Source: Solea solea
Taxonomy: Eukaryota > Chordata > Actinopteri > Pleuronectiformes > Soleidae
NCBI RefSeq assembly: GCF_958295425.1
Contig: NC_081139.1
Span: forward strand, 27,713,463-27,777,462
DNA: 64,000 nt
Direction of reading: 5' to 3'
In this document: piece by piece, positions 1 through 10,450 of the stretch
How positions within the stretch are numbered: the stretch's first letter is position 1
Layout of the letters: every line of letters starts with the position of its first letter
Program-made: the position numbers and the translations under genes
The notes under the pieces: generated by a model
Databases searched by the model: none
Seen by the model: only the letters and a program-made list of their open reading frames with translations
What the model was told of the DNA's origin: nothing

Positions 1-7
1 CTCTTAC

Positions 8-148
8 CCCCAGCGCCTGTGGTCGGCACGCGATGAACTTCCGGACGCCCACTAACTGTTGTGTGTTGTCAGCAGTGGTAGCGTTAGCAGGGAGGACGTG
101 GGTGACGACCACCATGTCCCCCACGGTCGTGGACACGGTTGAAGACAT
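8..148 (-). CDS. MS4A-like four-span membrane protein, copy 1: first coding exon only
   Basis: This is the first coding exon of a gene that continues off the left edge. It reads ATG at 148 to a GTAAGAG donor just after position 8, 141 nt or exactly 47 codons, phase 0. The peptide starts MSSTVSTTVGDMVVVTHV and ends in RPQALG, the short cytoplasmic N-terminus that in MS4A proteins joins directly to the first membrane segment (LG-TVQ...). It is a close copy of exon 1 of the complete gene at 9930-9784, differing by a few substitutions and by two codons in an alanine/asparagine stretch. Upstream DNA is also shared in part (for example CGTCACTGAGCTCTGATTGG near 265-285 and again near 10063-10082), so the duplication included the promoter side. 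The remaining exons are outside the window, so whether this copy is intact cannot be judged here. Confidence 0.8.
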
Positions 149-294
149 GATCGAGACACACACAGCGGTCCTGAGACTTTGGACTGTCTAACTGCGCCGT
201 TACGACGAGCATGAGTGACTACGCCCTCCGCCCTGGAGCAACGACGTCATCACTGACGTCGTCACTGAGCTCTGATTGGACCGTTAGCTCAATC

Positions 295-318
295 ACACAC
301 ACACACACACACACACAG
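295..318. repeat. (CA)n microsatellite
   Basis: Run of about eleven CA units between copy 1 of the MS4A-like family and the remnant 3' end of another copy. Confidence 0.9.
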
Positions 319-339
319 CGCGAGCCCCAGGTCTCTATA

Positions 340-822
340 GCGCCTCCTACGGTGAAACTTGAACCCAAAATCAAGAAAAAAGTCAATTGAGATCAACAGG
401 AAGTCGGCCCAGATTGACAGATTTGCACTTTTCGTAAATGAACGACACGTAGCTCATTGTTTTGTGATGATATTCAGTTTATTGTCATAGAAACGCAAAA
501 AAACACATTCACGTTTAAGAATCTCAACTCACACAAAGCACTTTCTAACAGAAACAAAACAAAAAAAGAAAAAAGAAAGAAAATACTACATGATCAAAGA
601 TGGATTATGATTCCAGTGCAGACAGTTTTATACTCACATTTTAAGTAAATAAGACACACACGTACATATACATATATACATATACATATACATAAACACA
701 CACGTACATACACATATATACATACACATACACACACGTGTGTAACAGTGTGAAAGAATGTTTATATTTAAATTTAGCTAAAAGGGGAGTACGCCAACTG
801 CTGTCGTAGTTTGTAACTGCAC
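340..822 (-). pseudogene. Remnant (or alternative) 3' end of a third MS4A-like copy: last exon plus 3'UTR
   Basis: Positions 340-640 match the 3'UTR of the complete MS4A-like gene (about 3155-3510) along their length, including the polyadenylation signal (AATAAA on the minus strand at 478-483, against 3379-3384). After a CA/TA microsatellite, 745-790 matches 3530-3570. The next block aligns with the last coding exon of the complete gene: acceptor TTTCCCAG then a phase-0 exon at 822-778 reading VQLQTTTAVGVLPF and stop, against VYNVKPEAGVMAPPY... in the intact gene. The shared skeleton is V-x5-A-(x)-G-V, but the C-terminal PPxY tail is missing. No exons 1-6 could be found between 823 and 3300, where a LINE fragment sits. 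I read it as a gene copy that lost its 5' part, though an alternative distal last exon for the 3635-9930 gene is possible because the phase fits. Confidence 0.6.
654..746. repeat. CA/TA microsatellite
   Basis: Alternating ACAC and ATATAC stretch inserted into the remnant 3'UTR. It creates false open frames rich in Tyr/Val/Cys. Confidence 0.85.
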
Positions 823-1239
823 CTGGGAAACGCAGCACGTTACGTGACGTGTGACGTCACACCCTCATGTCACCCAGGTGTCAATACACCATACGGTGGT
901 CACAAGTAGGTCTGAGACAAACTGACCCATTCATTATTAAAATTAAATGGTTACATCAATTTTAACCTTCAACATAAGAATATTGTTCATTTCACACAGT
1001 CTATGGTTCATTTCATCAGGAGGAAAGTACCAAGTGCTAATGGGGGTGTGTTCAGAGCAGCCGTGTTTCTCATGTACAGTAACAGCATGTCTTCAGAGAA
1101 CACCCCCCTTGTTTTCACTATTTTGGATTAGCCCAACCCACACAGAGTGAGTGACTCGTCCCGCAGGTAAACCCGGAGCCCGGGGCCCGGCCCCGCAGAC
1201 GTACTTAGCTCCGTGTGTGGAGCTTCAGGACACATTTAA
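823..1239. other. Unassigned stretch, no gene seen
   Basis: Read on both strands for missing MS4A exons (short transmembrane exons flanked by AG and GT) without success. The GC-rich patch at 1160-1210 has no convincing reading frame. Confidence 0.5.
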
Positions 1240-1272
1240 AACATACATATATACGTATATATACATATATAC

Positions 1273-1317
<45 letters not shown>

Positions 1318-1392
1318 TATATATATATATGTAAGAGCTTATATATATATATATATATATATATATACGTATATATGTATATATATAATTAA
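1240..1392. repeat. (TA)n-rich microsatellite
   Basis: Compound TA/TACG/TATG repeat of about 150 bp, able to form cruciforms. A long Tyr/Ile open frame across it is an artefact. Confidence 0.9.
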
Positions 1393-1657
1393 CAAACGGA
1401 GACTGTTAAAAAGTCGACAGGTGGCGCTGATTTATGAAACAATGTTGTTTTAGCAACTCGCCTCAGGATGAGCTAACGTGGTGCTAATGGCTAGCTCGCG
1501 CTCGCTGTGCGGCTTTGTAGCCTCTGAGTTCAGAGGTTAAAGAAACATGTGTAACCTCTGAAATAGCAGTAGCACACACACACTGTTGTTGTGATCATGT
1601 GATCTACATGCATCCAACACGCAGAGCCCACGTGATCACAACGGGCGCTGCTGGACA

Positions 1658-1792
1658 GTGCACTGATTTTCTCTCTGGACTTTGGTGTGGGAGAGTGAGT
1701 GTTTTACAAACTTCAGTTTCCTGTTGGAAAAGTTTGTCTCACAGCGATATGAAGACGTGAACGTGTGACGTAGAGATCGTAGACTACGATTC
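1658..1792. repeat. Foldback/MITE family 'FB', single arm
   Basis: Only the right arm of the dispersed inverted-repeat family is present: CTGATTTTCTCTCTGGACTT, then GGTGTGGGAGAGTGAGTG, then the CAGTTTCCTGTTGGAAAAG block and the end ATCGTAGACTACGATTC. Confidence 0.75.
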
Positions 1793-2109
1793 AAGGTATG
1801 TTCCTTCGTAGAGAGGTGGGAGAGGACGCTTCAAGTGTCCACTTCTAAAATAATGCTGAACTATTTCTGCCACTAATCCCTGTGAGCCATTAATCGATAA
1901 AACTGACTGGATTATTTGACGGGTTGGTGCATGGATCTTACCGACTCTGACGACTTCTCTATCCATCCAGCGGCTGGTAGCAGGTTAGCAGAGCAGCTAA
2001 CTGGCCACAGCACCTTAAACCCTGCCAGGTTCTCCTGCTCTTGGTCTCGGGTCTCGGGTCCACCGAGTGCTTCCCCTGCTCTGCGTGCTACCTCTGTGGC
2101 TGGCGGCTA

Positions 2110-2880
2110 ACAACAGACGCATAATGAACTTCTCTGCTGCCACTACAACACTCCAGCCTGTACTCCAGCGCTGATAAAAGAACTTGGACTCCTACGTCAG
2201 CCCTGGTACATCCACAGAGGCTCCCGTCGAAAGCTGGTCTTCTCCCGGTCTGGAGAGGCCATTCCCTCCGTCTGGTCAGCTGTCTCTCATCAGAGCGCTG
2301 ACTAAAGACGCGGCGTGAATCGAGCACAGAGACACGTGACTAACCCTAACCCTAACCCTCTTTTCAGCCTCATACATGATCACAAACGGGACAAACCTGA
2401 CATCCACCAGATGTGTTTTCTGTTTTAAATGAGACCTGTCCTCTTTTGAATGTCTAGCATTTAACAGCAACATCCTCTCCCTACGACAGTTCTTTTAATT
2501 TACTGGCCTCCTCAACTAAACCCACGTTTCATCCCAGAGATGTACAATCTTCCTCCAACATCGTAATACTTGGACGTCGCCTTGCAACCGAGTTCCCACA
2601 GCTACTGGACTGTTTACACCTCTGGCAACATGTTGACGTTCCCACACACATCAAGGGGAACATCTTGATCACTGACTCTGCGCCTGTGTGATGTGATATG
2701 GACGTGTCTGAACACACAGTCATTTCTCTGTCACGGCACATCGAGCCCAAACATGAAATATGTTTTAGAAACCTGAAAAACATTGGCACAAGAAATCTGG
2801 CTTCCGACCTCCAACAGCTCCACTGCACACGTCATCGGTCTGTGAGTCTGGATCTCCATGCTCCATCAAAGACCCGCTCA
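2110..2880 (+). mobile_element. Non-LTR retrotransposon fragment (Rex/CR1/L2-like), endonuclease region
   Basis: Broken plus-strand frames carry fish LINE ORF2 signatures. One run near 2160-2260 reads like the pre-endonuclease 'GLLRQPWYIHRGSRRKLVF' segment. A second at 2490-2530 gives 'LIYWPPQLNPRF'. A third at 2555-2690 gives 'NIVILG...ATEFPQLLDCLHL' then 'HVDVPTHIKGNILITDSAPV', the late endonuclease motif. Frame changes and stops show it is dead. A short TTAGGG-type run (2340-2358) lies inside it. The clade is a judgement. Confidence 0.65.
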
Positions 2881-3150
2881 TAAGCATGAGCGGGTCAAGT
2901 TTTTGTCCAGACTTCAGTTACTATATATTCCAACTCCCTTCCTTCTCCTAATATTATTCTATATTCTTTTCCTTGTTTTGCAAATATTGCCTCCACCGCC
3001 CCTGATTCCAAATGTAACCACGCCTCTTGTGATCTCTGGTTACTCTGAATATTTGTATAATATTTATAGTGTTTGATGTTTTCAGCGCTGGTTTCCATCA
3101 GGAACAGAAGCATGGAGACAGAGACTGAGGATCGGAGTGATTTGCCTCAG
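2881..3150. other. Unassigned AT-rich spacer
   Basis: No coding or repeat signature recognised between the LINE fragment and the region matching the MS4A 3'UTR. Confidence 0.4.
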
Positions 3151-3378
3151 TTGCGCCCCCTAAGGTGAGATCCAGTAGGACAAAGACGAAACTAAGTTTC
3201 ACCAAATTTCACGAAACTTGGTGGAGACATGTCACCGCCCGAGACGAACAAAAAAGTCCATTGGGACCGCGGCCTCAGCTCGACAGGAAGTCAACCATTT
3301 TGAATCTTTAAAATTTGCAGATTTGCATGTTTGGTAAGTGAACGACACGAAAGCTCATGCTTTTGTGACGATATTCAG

Positions 3379-3384
3379 TTTATT
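3379..3384 (-). terminator. Polyadenylation signal AATAAA of the complete MS4A-like gene
   Basis: AATAAA on the minus strand about 250 nt after the stop codon at 3635. The same hexamer and its surroundings are kept at 478-483 in the remnant copy, which supports a real transcript end here. Confidence 0.6.
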
Positions 3385-3634
3385 GTCATATCAAAGCAAA
3401 GAAACATTCTTGACATTTAAGAATCTGAAATCACACGAAACACTTTTTAACAGAAACAAAACAGAAAATAGTTCATGATCAAAGATGGATTGGGATTCAA
3501 GTGAGGACAACGTGATGTCAATCTGTTGAAACAGTGAAAGATTATTTGGATTTTTAAGGATATGAAAACATTCCAGGCTGGTGCTTGTGTCGTGTGAAGA
3601 GTCAGGCGGTCGTCGTGACGTCAGCTCTCCGTCT

Positions 3635-4302
3635 TCAGTTATGCACAGTGTCGTACGCTGGAGGATAAGGAGGAGCCATGACGCCTGCTTCTGGTTTGAC
3701 GTTGTATACCTGCATAAACCCCCCAGAAAAACAGGCTTCAGACACTGAACAGAAGACTCGTGTTCATAGAATCTACGTCAGTCTACGATATCTTCAGAAC
3801 ACGTTCATGTCTTTATCTCACTGTGAGACAGACTTTTGTAAACCACTCACTCTCCAACACCAAAGTCCTTAGAGAAAATCAGTGATTTTAACATCACACA
3901 CACAGGAGTTGTTGATCCTCTGCTGCCTCCATCCCTAAGTTCAAATGTCTTATTTTGTTACTTCGGCTTTAAAAAACCTCGCCTCAGATTGACCTCAGTG
4001 ACACAAAGTGACCACACGAGGCAGCAGAGGACCAGCAGCTAAAATCACTGATTTTCTCTCTGGCGTTTGGTGTGAGAGAGTGAGTGGTTTACAAACGTCT
4101 GTCTCACAGTGAGACGTCGCAGACTCAAACTGATCTCACACACACACACACACACACACATATTTGACCTGACCTCTTCACTGTAGGGAGCAGCAGTTTG
4201 TCCAGTCACCAAAGATTCTGCAGGTACAACAATGATTGATGGTGTCTGGAAAACACACACAATATTTATATATTATATTGGTTTATATATGTTATATTGT
4301 AT

Positions 4303-4337
<35 letters not shown>

Positions 4338-7300
4338 CTCTCCACAGCAGCATTGGGCACAGCAGGCGTAACCAATGACGACGGCTGAGACAATTAACTG
4401 CAACGCATTGAAGACAGCCAGGACTCCTGAGACGCCCATCATCCGACTCTGGAAACACACATACAACAGGGCGGTGAGAGACACTAACAAAAGGACGTAA
4501 GACACTAACAACAGGATGAGAGAGACACTAACAACAGGACGGTGAGACACTAACAACAGGACGAGAGATACACTAATAACAGGACGAGAGAGACACTAAC
4601 AACAGGACGAGAGAGACACTAACAACAGGACGGCGAGAGACACTAACAACAGGACGGTGAGAGACACGAACAACAGGACGAGAGACACTAACAACAGGAT
4701 GAGAGCGACACTAACAACAGGATGAGAGCGACACTCACAACAGGATGAGAGAGACACTAACAACAGGACAGTGAGAGACACTAACAACAGGACGGTGAGA
4801 GACACTAACAACAGGACGAGAGAGACACTAACAACAGGACGGTGAGAGACACTAACAACAGGACGAGAGAGACACTAACAACAGGACGAGAGACACTAAC
4901 AACAGGACGAGAGAGACACTAACAACAGGACAGTGAGAGACACTAACAACAGGACGAGAGAGACACTAACAACAAGATGGTGAGAGACACTAACAACAGG
5001 ACGAGAGAGACACTAACAACAAGACGGTGAGAGACACTAACAACAGGACGAGAGAGACACTAACAACAGGACGAGAGACACTAACAACAGGACGAGAGAG
5101 ACACTAACAACAGGACAGTGAGAGACACTAACAACAGGACGAGAGAGACACTACCAACAGAACGAGAGAGACACTAACAACAGGACAGTGAGAGACACTA
5201 ACAACAGGACAGTGAGAGACACTAACAACAGGACGAGAGAGACACTAACAACAGGACAGTGAGAGACACTAACAACAGGACAGTGAGAGACACTAACAAC
5301 AGGACGAGAGAGACACTAACAACAGGACAGTGAGAGACACTAACAACAGGACGAGAGAGACACAAACAACAGGACAGTGAGAGACACTAACAACAGGACA
5401 GTTGGGTCCCTGCACAGACGTGTGTTCTGTTAAACATGGTTCCACTTTGACTTTAATGTCCTGACACACTGAACAGTGATAAACACAAAAACAGGAATCT
5501 AAGTCCAGACCATAAAACATCAGGAAGAATAAACACGGAAGAATAACAAGAAAGTTGTCAGTGGTGTGTGCTGAGCAGGGTGTGAACGTCTGTTTATACC
5601 ATATATTTGTAGCAGGAGTTATAGTAGCCATTGCCATAGCTGCCGTTGCCATAGTTGCCGTTGTCGTAGTAGCGACAGAAGTATGTAATCCCTGCACCGT
5701 CCAGAGAGTAGAGGATGGTGGCTGTGACTGCAGTGACCACTGCGACGATACTGAACGCCATCGCACAGTTCACCTGTGAGCAGCAGAGACGACACACGAC
5801 GTGAGAGAGCGGCGACACTCACACTGATCCACAGAGTGAAAGAAAGAAAGAAAGAAAGAAAGAAAGAATAAGAAATGAACGAGGAAACACAAGTGACATG
5901 TTCATACTCACCAGGCAGCGGCTCGGTCGTCTGGCAGCAGCCACTGTCAGAGATCCAGCTGTGATGTACTGAAACACACAAGCACAAACTGATCAGCTGT
6001 GTGCTCGTGTAGAAACATGGACATCACGTTTCCAACAGGAAACTGAAGCTTGTAAACCACTCACTCTCCCACACCAAAGTCCACAGAGAAAACCACTGAT
6101 TTTAACATCACACACACAGGAGTTGTTGATCCTCTACTGCCTCGTGTGGTCACTTTGTGTCACTGAAGTAAACCCGAATTGAGGATTTCAAACACTGAAT
6201 TTGCTCAATAAGACATTTGAACTCAGTGATGGAGGCAGCGGTGGATCAACAGCTCCTGTGTGTGTGATGTTAAAATCCCGGATTTTCTCTGTGGACTTCG
6301 GTGTGGGAGAGTGAGTGTATGTGTGTGTGTGTGTGTGTGTGTGTTGGAGGTTTTGGACTGGGATTCACATGATTGTGAAACAGTGACTCACAAACGCAGC
6401 TCCCCAGACGAAGATGCCGCTGTAAATTCCCATTGTGTCTGCATCAGGCGTCATGGCGATCCCAAACAGGAGAATCATCAGGCCGATGATGATCTGAACC
6501 GTCTGCAGAGACAAACACAAGCAGAGACGCTGACGCTGGACAGGCCTGACACACTGTAAATGTTATAAACTTTCTTTTACTGAAGTAATATTATAAAAAG
6601 TGACTTCAGCTTCTACCAAAGTCATTTTCTGGCCACATACTTGTACTTTGACTCCAAAAATATCACTTTAAGGTACTTTTATACACAGATTTGTTCACAG
6701 AATGGTTCGGTACATGTTTGTTGGAGACGCAACGAGCATACCGAGCGCTCACATGACTCGTAACAGCTGCAGAGATTTAACCCTTAAAGAGACGCTTCTG
6801 CCCCGTCTCTCAGTTACTGAGTTATTTCATATGAAACGAAACTTATCCCACACATTACAGGAAGTGAAACGTAAGTTCTGTTTATTTATTTATGAAGGAA
6901 CAGTGAGTTCTGTCAGGAAGTGGTTTGAGGTTTCACCACCTTCCTCTCCAAACCTAAAGAAACACATTGTTTTCAGTGTTACTGAATCATTAGAATCAGT
7001 TCATTTAAAAGATTTGTTCACAGAATCGTTCAGTACTTCCTACATGACTCACTCACTCATTTACTAACTCACTCACTAAGTACACAATTTATACTTATTT
7101 AGGGAATGCAGTAAAAGTACACAATTTATACGTATTTAGGGAATGCAGTAAAAGTACACAATTTATACTTATTTAGGGAATGCTGTAAAAGTACACAATT
7201 TAGACTTATTTAGGGAATGGAGTAATAGTACAACATTTTGACTTATTTAGCAAATGTAGTAAAAGTACACAATTTAGACTTATTTAGGGAATGTAGTAAT

Positions 7301-9930
7301 AGTACAACATTTTGACTTATTTAGCAAATGTAGTAAAAGTACACAATTTATACTTATTTAGGGAATCTAGTAAAAGTATACAATTTATACTTATTTAGGG
7401 AATGTAGTAAAAGTACACAATTTATACTTATTTAGGAGATTTTGTAAAAGTACACCATTAATACTTATTTAGGGAATTTGGTAAAAGTACACAATTTATA
7501 CTTATTTAGAGAATGTAGTAAAAGTACACAATTTATACTTATTTAAGAAATTTAGTAAACATACACAATTTATACTTATTTAGGGAATGCAGTAAAAGTA
7601 CAAAATTTATACTTATTTAAGAAATTTAGTAAACATACACAATTTATACTTATTTAGGGAATGCAGTAAAAGTAAACAATTTATACTTATTTAGATAATG
7701 TAGTAAAAGTACACAATTTATACTTATTTAGGGAATTAAGTAAAAGTACACAATTTATACTTATTTAGGGAATGTAGCAAAAGTACACAATTTATACTTA
7801 TTTTGCGAATGTAGTAAAAGTATACTTATTTAGGGAATGCAGTAAAAGTACACAATTTATACTTATTTAGGGAATGTAGTAAAAGTACACAATTTATACT
7901 ATTCAAGGAATGTAGTTAAAGTACACAATTTATACTTATTTAGGGAACATAGCAAAAGTACACAATTTATACTTATTTAGGGAATGCAGTAAAAGTATAC
8001 TTATTTAGGGAATGCAGTAAAAGTACACAATTTATACTTATTTAGGGAATGTAGTAAAAGTACACAATTTATACTTATTCAAGGAATGTAGTTAAAGTAC
8101 ACAATTTATACTTATTCAAGGAATGTAGTTAAAGTACACAATTTATACTTATTTAGGGAACGTAGCAAAAGTACACAATTTATACTTATTTAGGGAATGC
8201 AGTAAAAGTACACAATGTATACTTATTTAGGGAACTTAGTAAAAGTACACAATTTATACTTATTAAGGGAATGTAGTAAAAGTACACAATTTATACTTAT
8301 TTAGGGAATTTGGTAAAAGTATACTTATTTAGGGAACTTAGTAAAAGTACACAATTTATACTTTTTCAGGGAATAAGTAAAAGTACACAATTTATACTTA
8401 TTTAGGGAATGCAGTAAAAGTAACAAATTATACTTATTTAGCAAATGTAGTAAAAGTACACAATTTATACTTATTTAGGGAATTTAGTAAAAGTATACAA
8501 TTTATACTTATTTAGGGAATGTAGTAAAAGTACACAATTTATACTTATTTAGGAGATTTTGTAAAAGTACACAATTAATACTTATTTAGGGAATTTGGTA
8601 AAAGTACACAATTTATACTTATTTAGGGAATGCAGTAAAAGTACACAATTTATACTTATTTAGATAATGTAGTAAAAGTACACAATTAATACTTTTTCAG
8701 GGAATTAAGTAAAAGTACACAATTTATACTTATTTAGGGAATGTAGTAAAAGTACACAATTTATACTTATTTAGGGAATGTAGCAAAAGTACACAATTTA
8801 TACTTATTTTGCGAATGTAGTAAAAGTATACTTATTTAGGGAATGCAGTTAAAGTACACAATTTATACTTATTTAGGGAATGTAGTAAAAGTACACAATT
8901 TATACTTATTCAAGGAATGTAGTTAAAGTACACAATTTATACTTATTTAGGGAACGTAGCAAAAGTACACAATTTATACTTATTTAGGGAATGCAGTAAA
9001 AGTATACTTATTTAGGGAATGCAGTAAAAGTACACAATTTATACTTATTTAGGGAATGTAGTAAAAGTACACAATTTATACTTATTCAAGGAATGTAGTT
9101 AAAGTACACAATTTATACTTATTTAGGGAACGTAGCAAAAGTACACAATTTATACTTATTTAGGGAATGCAGTAAAAGTACACAATGTATACTTATTTAG
9201 GGAACTTAGTAAAAGTACACAATTTATACTTATTAAGGGAATGTAGTAAAAGTACACAATTTATACTTATTTAGGGAATGCAGTAAAAGTACACAATTTA
9301 TACATATTTAGCAAATGTAGTAAAAGTACACAATTTATACTTATTTAGGGAATTAAGTAAAAGTATACAATTTATACTTATTTAGGGAATGTAGTAAAAG
9401 TACACAATTTATACTTATTTAGGAGATTTTGTAAAAGTACACAATTAATACTTATTTAGGGAATTTGGTAAAAGTACACAATTTATACTTATTTAGGGAA
9501 TGTAGTAAAAGTACACAATTTATACTTATTTAAGAAATTTAGTAAAAGTACACAATTTATACTTATTTAGGGAATGCAGTAAAAGTACACAATTTATACT
9601 ATTTGGGGAATTTAGTAAAAGTACACAGTTTAAATGTAGTAGTGTAAAAGCACAAGTTGGTAGAAATATAAATAACAAAGTCAAGTTCACATATGTAAAA
9701 GTTGTACTGAAGTGCAGTAATTAAGTATTTGTACTTCTTTACGTCATAAAGTAAAAGTAAAGGTGTATTCTGTGCTTTCTTACCCCCAGCGCCTGTGGTC
9801 GGCCTTTGATGAACTTCTGGACGCCCACTAACTTTTGTGTGTTCTCAGCAGCGTTAGCGTTAGCGTTAGCAGGGTGGATGTGGGTGACGACCACCATGTT
9901 CCCCACGGTCGTGGACACAGTTGAAGACAT
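3635..9930 (-). CDS. MS4A-like four-membrane-span protein, complete gene (7 exons, 248 codons)
   Basis: Exons on the minus strand: 9930-9784, 6502-6392, 5968-5912, 5773-5600, 4448-4338, 4245-4174, 3709-3635. Every exon is a multiple of three, every intron is phase 0, and each boundary has AG/GT. The protein has a cytoplasmic N-terminus ending KGRPQALG and then TM1 (TVQIIIGLMILLFGIAM, about residues 50-66). TM2 runs across exons 2-3 (GIFVWGAAF-YITAGSLTVAA), TM3 is in exon 4 (FSIVAVVTAVTATILYSL), and a second extracellular loop carries Tyr-Asn-Gly repeats. TM4 is in exon 5 (GVLAVFNALQLIVSAVVIGY), followed by a Cys cluster (CCAQCCC) that could be palmitoylated. The C-terminus ends in APPYPPAYDTVHN, containing a PPxY motif that could bind WW domains (NEDD4-type ligases); this last point is inference. 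The 'LGTVQI..GLM' junction and 'Y/I-x-x-GSL-x-V-A-A' are MS4A hallmarks. Which fish MS4A gene this is cannot be told. Introns 2 and 6 hold foldback elements, and introns 1 and 4 hold large minisatellites. Confidence 0.85.
3768..4136. repeat. Foldback/MITE 'FB', full copy (orientation A)
   Basis: Complete element in intron 6 of the MS4A-like gene. It starts near AGTCTACGATATCTTC, has the core with GGAGTTGTTGATCC, and ends with the inverted arm CTGTCTCACAGTGAGA. 'Orientation A' means the GTTGTTGATCC end is on the left. Confidence 0.85.
4138..4162. repeat. (CA)n microsatellite
   Basis: CA run just downstream (on the minus strand) of the exon 6 donor of the MS4A-like gene. Confidence 0.9.
4470..5402. 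repeat. Minisatellite, ~23-26 bp unit, ~37-40 copies
   Basis: Head-to-tail units built on GACACTAACAACAGGACGAG with two main variants (GAGAGA spacer, or CAGTGAGAGA / GGTGAGAGA spacer). It fills most of intron 4 of the MS4A-like gene and begins about 20 bp from the exon 5 acceptor (4449). Read in the gene's sense it is a C/T-rich TGTTGTTAGTGTCTCTC repeat. Confidence 0.92.
5839..5868. repeat. (GAAA)n microsatellite
   Basis: Run of AAAG units in intron 3 of the MS4A-like gene. In gene sense it is a pyrimidine tract. Confidence 0.8.
6018..6316. repeat. Foldback/MITE 'FB', rearranged copy
   Basis: In intron 2 of the MS4A-like gene. Both ends carry the 'ACATCACACACA' type junction, so this copy seems to be a recombinant of two elements. 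A (TG)n run follows at 6318-6343. Confidence 0.75.
6565..6700. repeat. Dispersed 'AGTAC' repeat, left half
   Basis: The block TACTGAAGTAATATTATAAA...GTCATTTTCTGG...TATCACTTTAAGGTACTTTTA recurs at 12780-12885 and 15620-15775 and, inverted, at 29580-29760. Its other end (AAGTATTTGTACTTCTTTAC...) lies at 9640-9775, so the 37-bp array appears to have grown inside one copy. Confidence 0.65.
7078..9640. repeat. Minisatellite, 37-bp unit, ~70 copies, with higher-order structure
   Basis: Unit consensus contains ACACAATTTATACTTATTTA followed by GGGAATGTAGTAAAAGT (37 bp). Shortened units lacking ACACAATTT occur at about 7820, 7995, 8320, 8825 and 9002. Rare variants recur at long spacing: TTTTGCGAATG at 7801 and 8807, AGGAGATTTT at 7434, 8551 and 9421. 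This shows block duplications of roughly 0.9-1.1 kb. The array fills intron 1 of the MS4A-like gene. Confidence 0.95.
9640..9778. repeat. Dispersed 'AGTAC' repeat, right half
   Basis: Contains AAGTATTTGTACTTCTTTAC and AAGTAAAAGTAAAGG, typical of the end of a fish MITE. It is separated from its left half (6565-6700) by the 37-bp array and an unassigned 6700-7077 stretch. Confidence 0.55.
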
Positions 9931-10125
9931 GATGGAGACACAAACAGCGGTCCTGAGAGGTGAATGTCTCTGAGCTCTGACTGAAATATCTCGCTCTGTT
10001 TCCTGAAGATCTTATAAACACAGGAAGCCACGCCCACACTTCTAATCCTGACGCAATGCCTTCGTCACTGAGCTCTGATTGGACACTTAAATAAGCAGAT
10101 AACAGATGATGGAGGGGGTTCAAAC
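9931..10125 (-). promoter_or_regulatory. Promoter region of the complete MS4A-like gene
   Basis: Directly upstream of the ATG at 9930. On the minus strand it has TTTATAAGATC (near 10006-10016), a possible TATA box about 80 bp from the ATG. The block around 10060-10082 (CACTGAGCTCTGATTGG, inverted CCAAT sense) is shared with the region upstream of copy 1 (265-285), so the duplicated genes may share promoter elements. The TSS is not determined. Confidence 0.4.
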
Positions 10126-10269
10126 AGCAGCAAAAGAGCCACGATTCTCAAACTGTGGTACGTGAGCATCCTCCGGTGGTGAAAGGCATGAATACTGTTC
10201 TACTGTAAATACCAGGGTATGTGATGTTAAAGTGAGACATGGGTGATTCACACTACTGTAAATAACTCC

Positions 10270-10450
10270 AAGAAACGACGCCACACCAAACCCCAGAGAG
10301 AAAATCAGTGATTTTAACATCACAGCACACAGGAGTTGTTGATCCACTGCTGCCTCCGTCACTAAGTTCAAATGTCTTATTTTGGGATTTCGGCATTTCA
10401 AAACCTTTGTTCAGATTGACCTCAGTGACACAAAGTGACCACACGAGGCA
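10270..10450. repeat. Foldback/MITE 'FB', truncated copy (orientation A)
   Basis: Has the CACACCAAACCCCAGAGAG arm end, the ACATCACAGCACACAGGAG junction and the core up to CACACGAGGCA. The right arm is missing. Confidence 0.8.

Noticed and set aside
2340..2358. Interstitial telomere repeat (TTAGGG)n
   Set aside because: Only about three units, inside a degenerate LINE; too short to mean a fusion or telomere.
2529..2828. 99-codon minus-strand ORF
   Set aside because: It is antisense to the endonuclease remnant of a LINE on the plus strand.
823..3300. Exons 1-6 of a third MS4A-like gene
   Set aside because: Both strands were read for the TVQI...GLM, YITAGSL and TM4 exons and none were found; only the last exon and 3'UTR remain.
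6702..7067. 121-codon plus-strand ORF
   Set aside because: Antisense to MS4A intron 1, next to repeat sequence, with no recognisable domain.
7078..9640. CRISPR-like regular repeat array
   Set aside because: Units are directly adjacent with no unique spacers, in an intron of a vertebrate gene; it is a minisatellite. The same applies to the other arrays.
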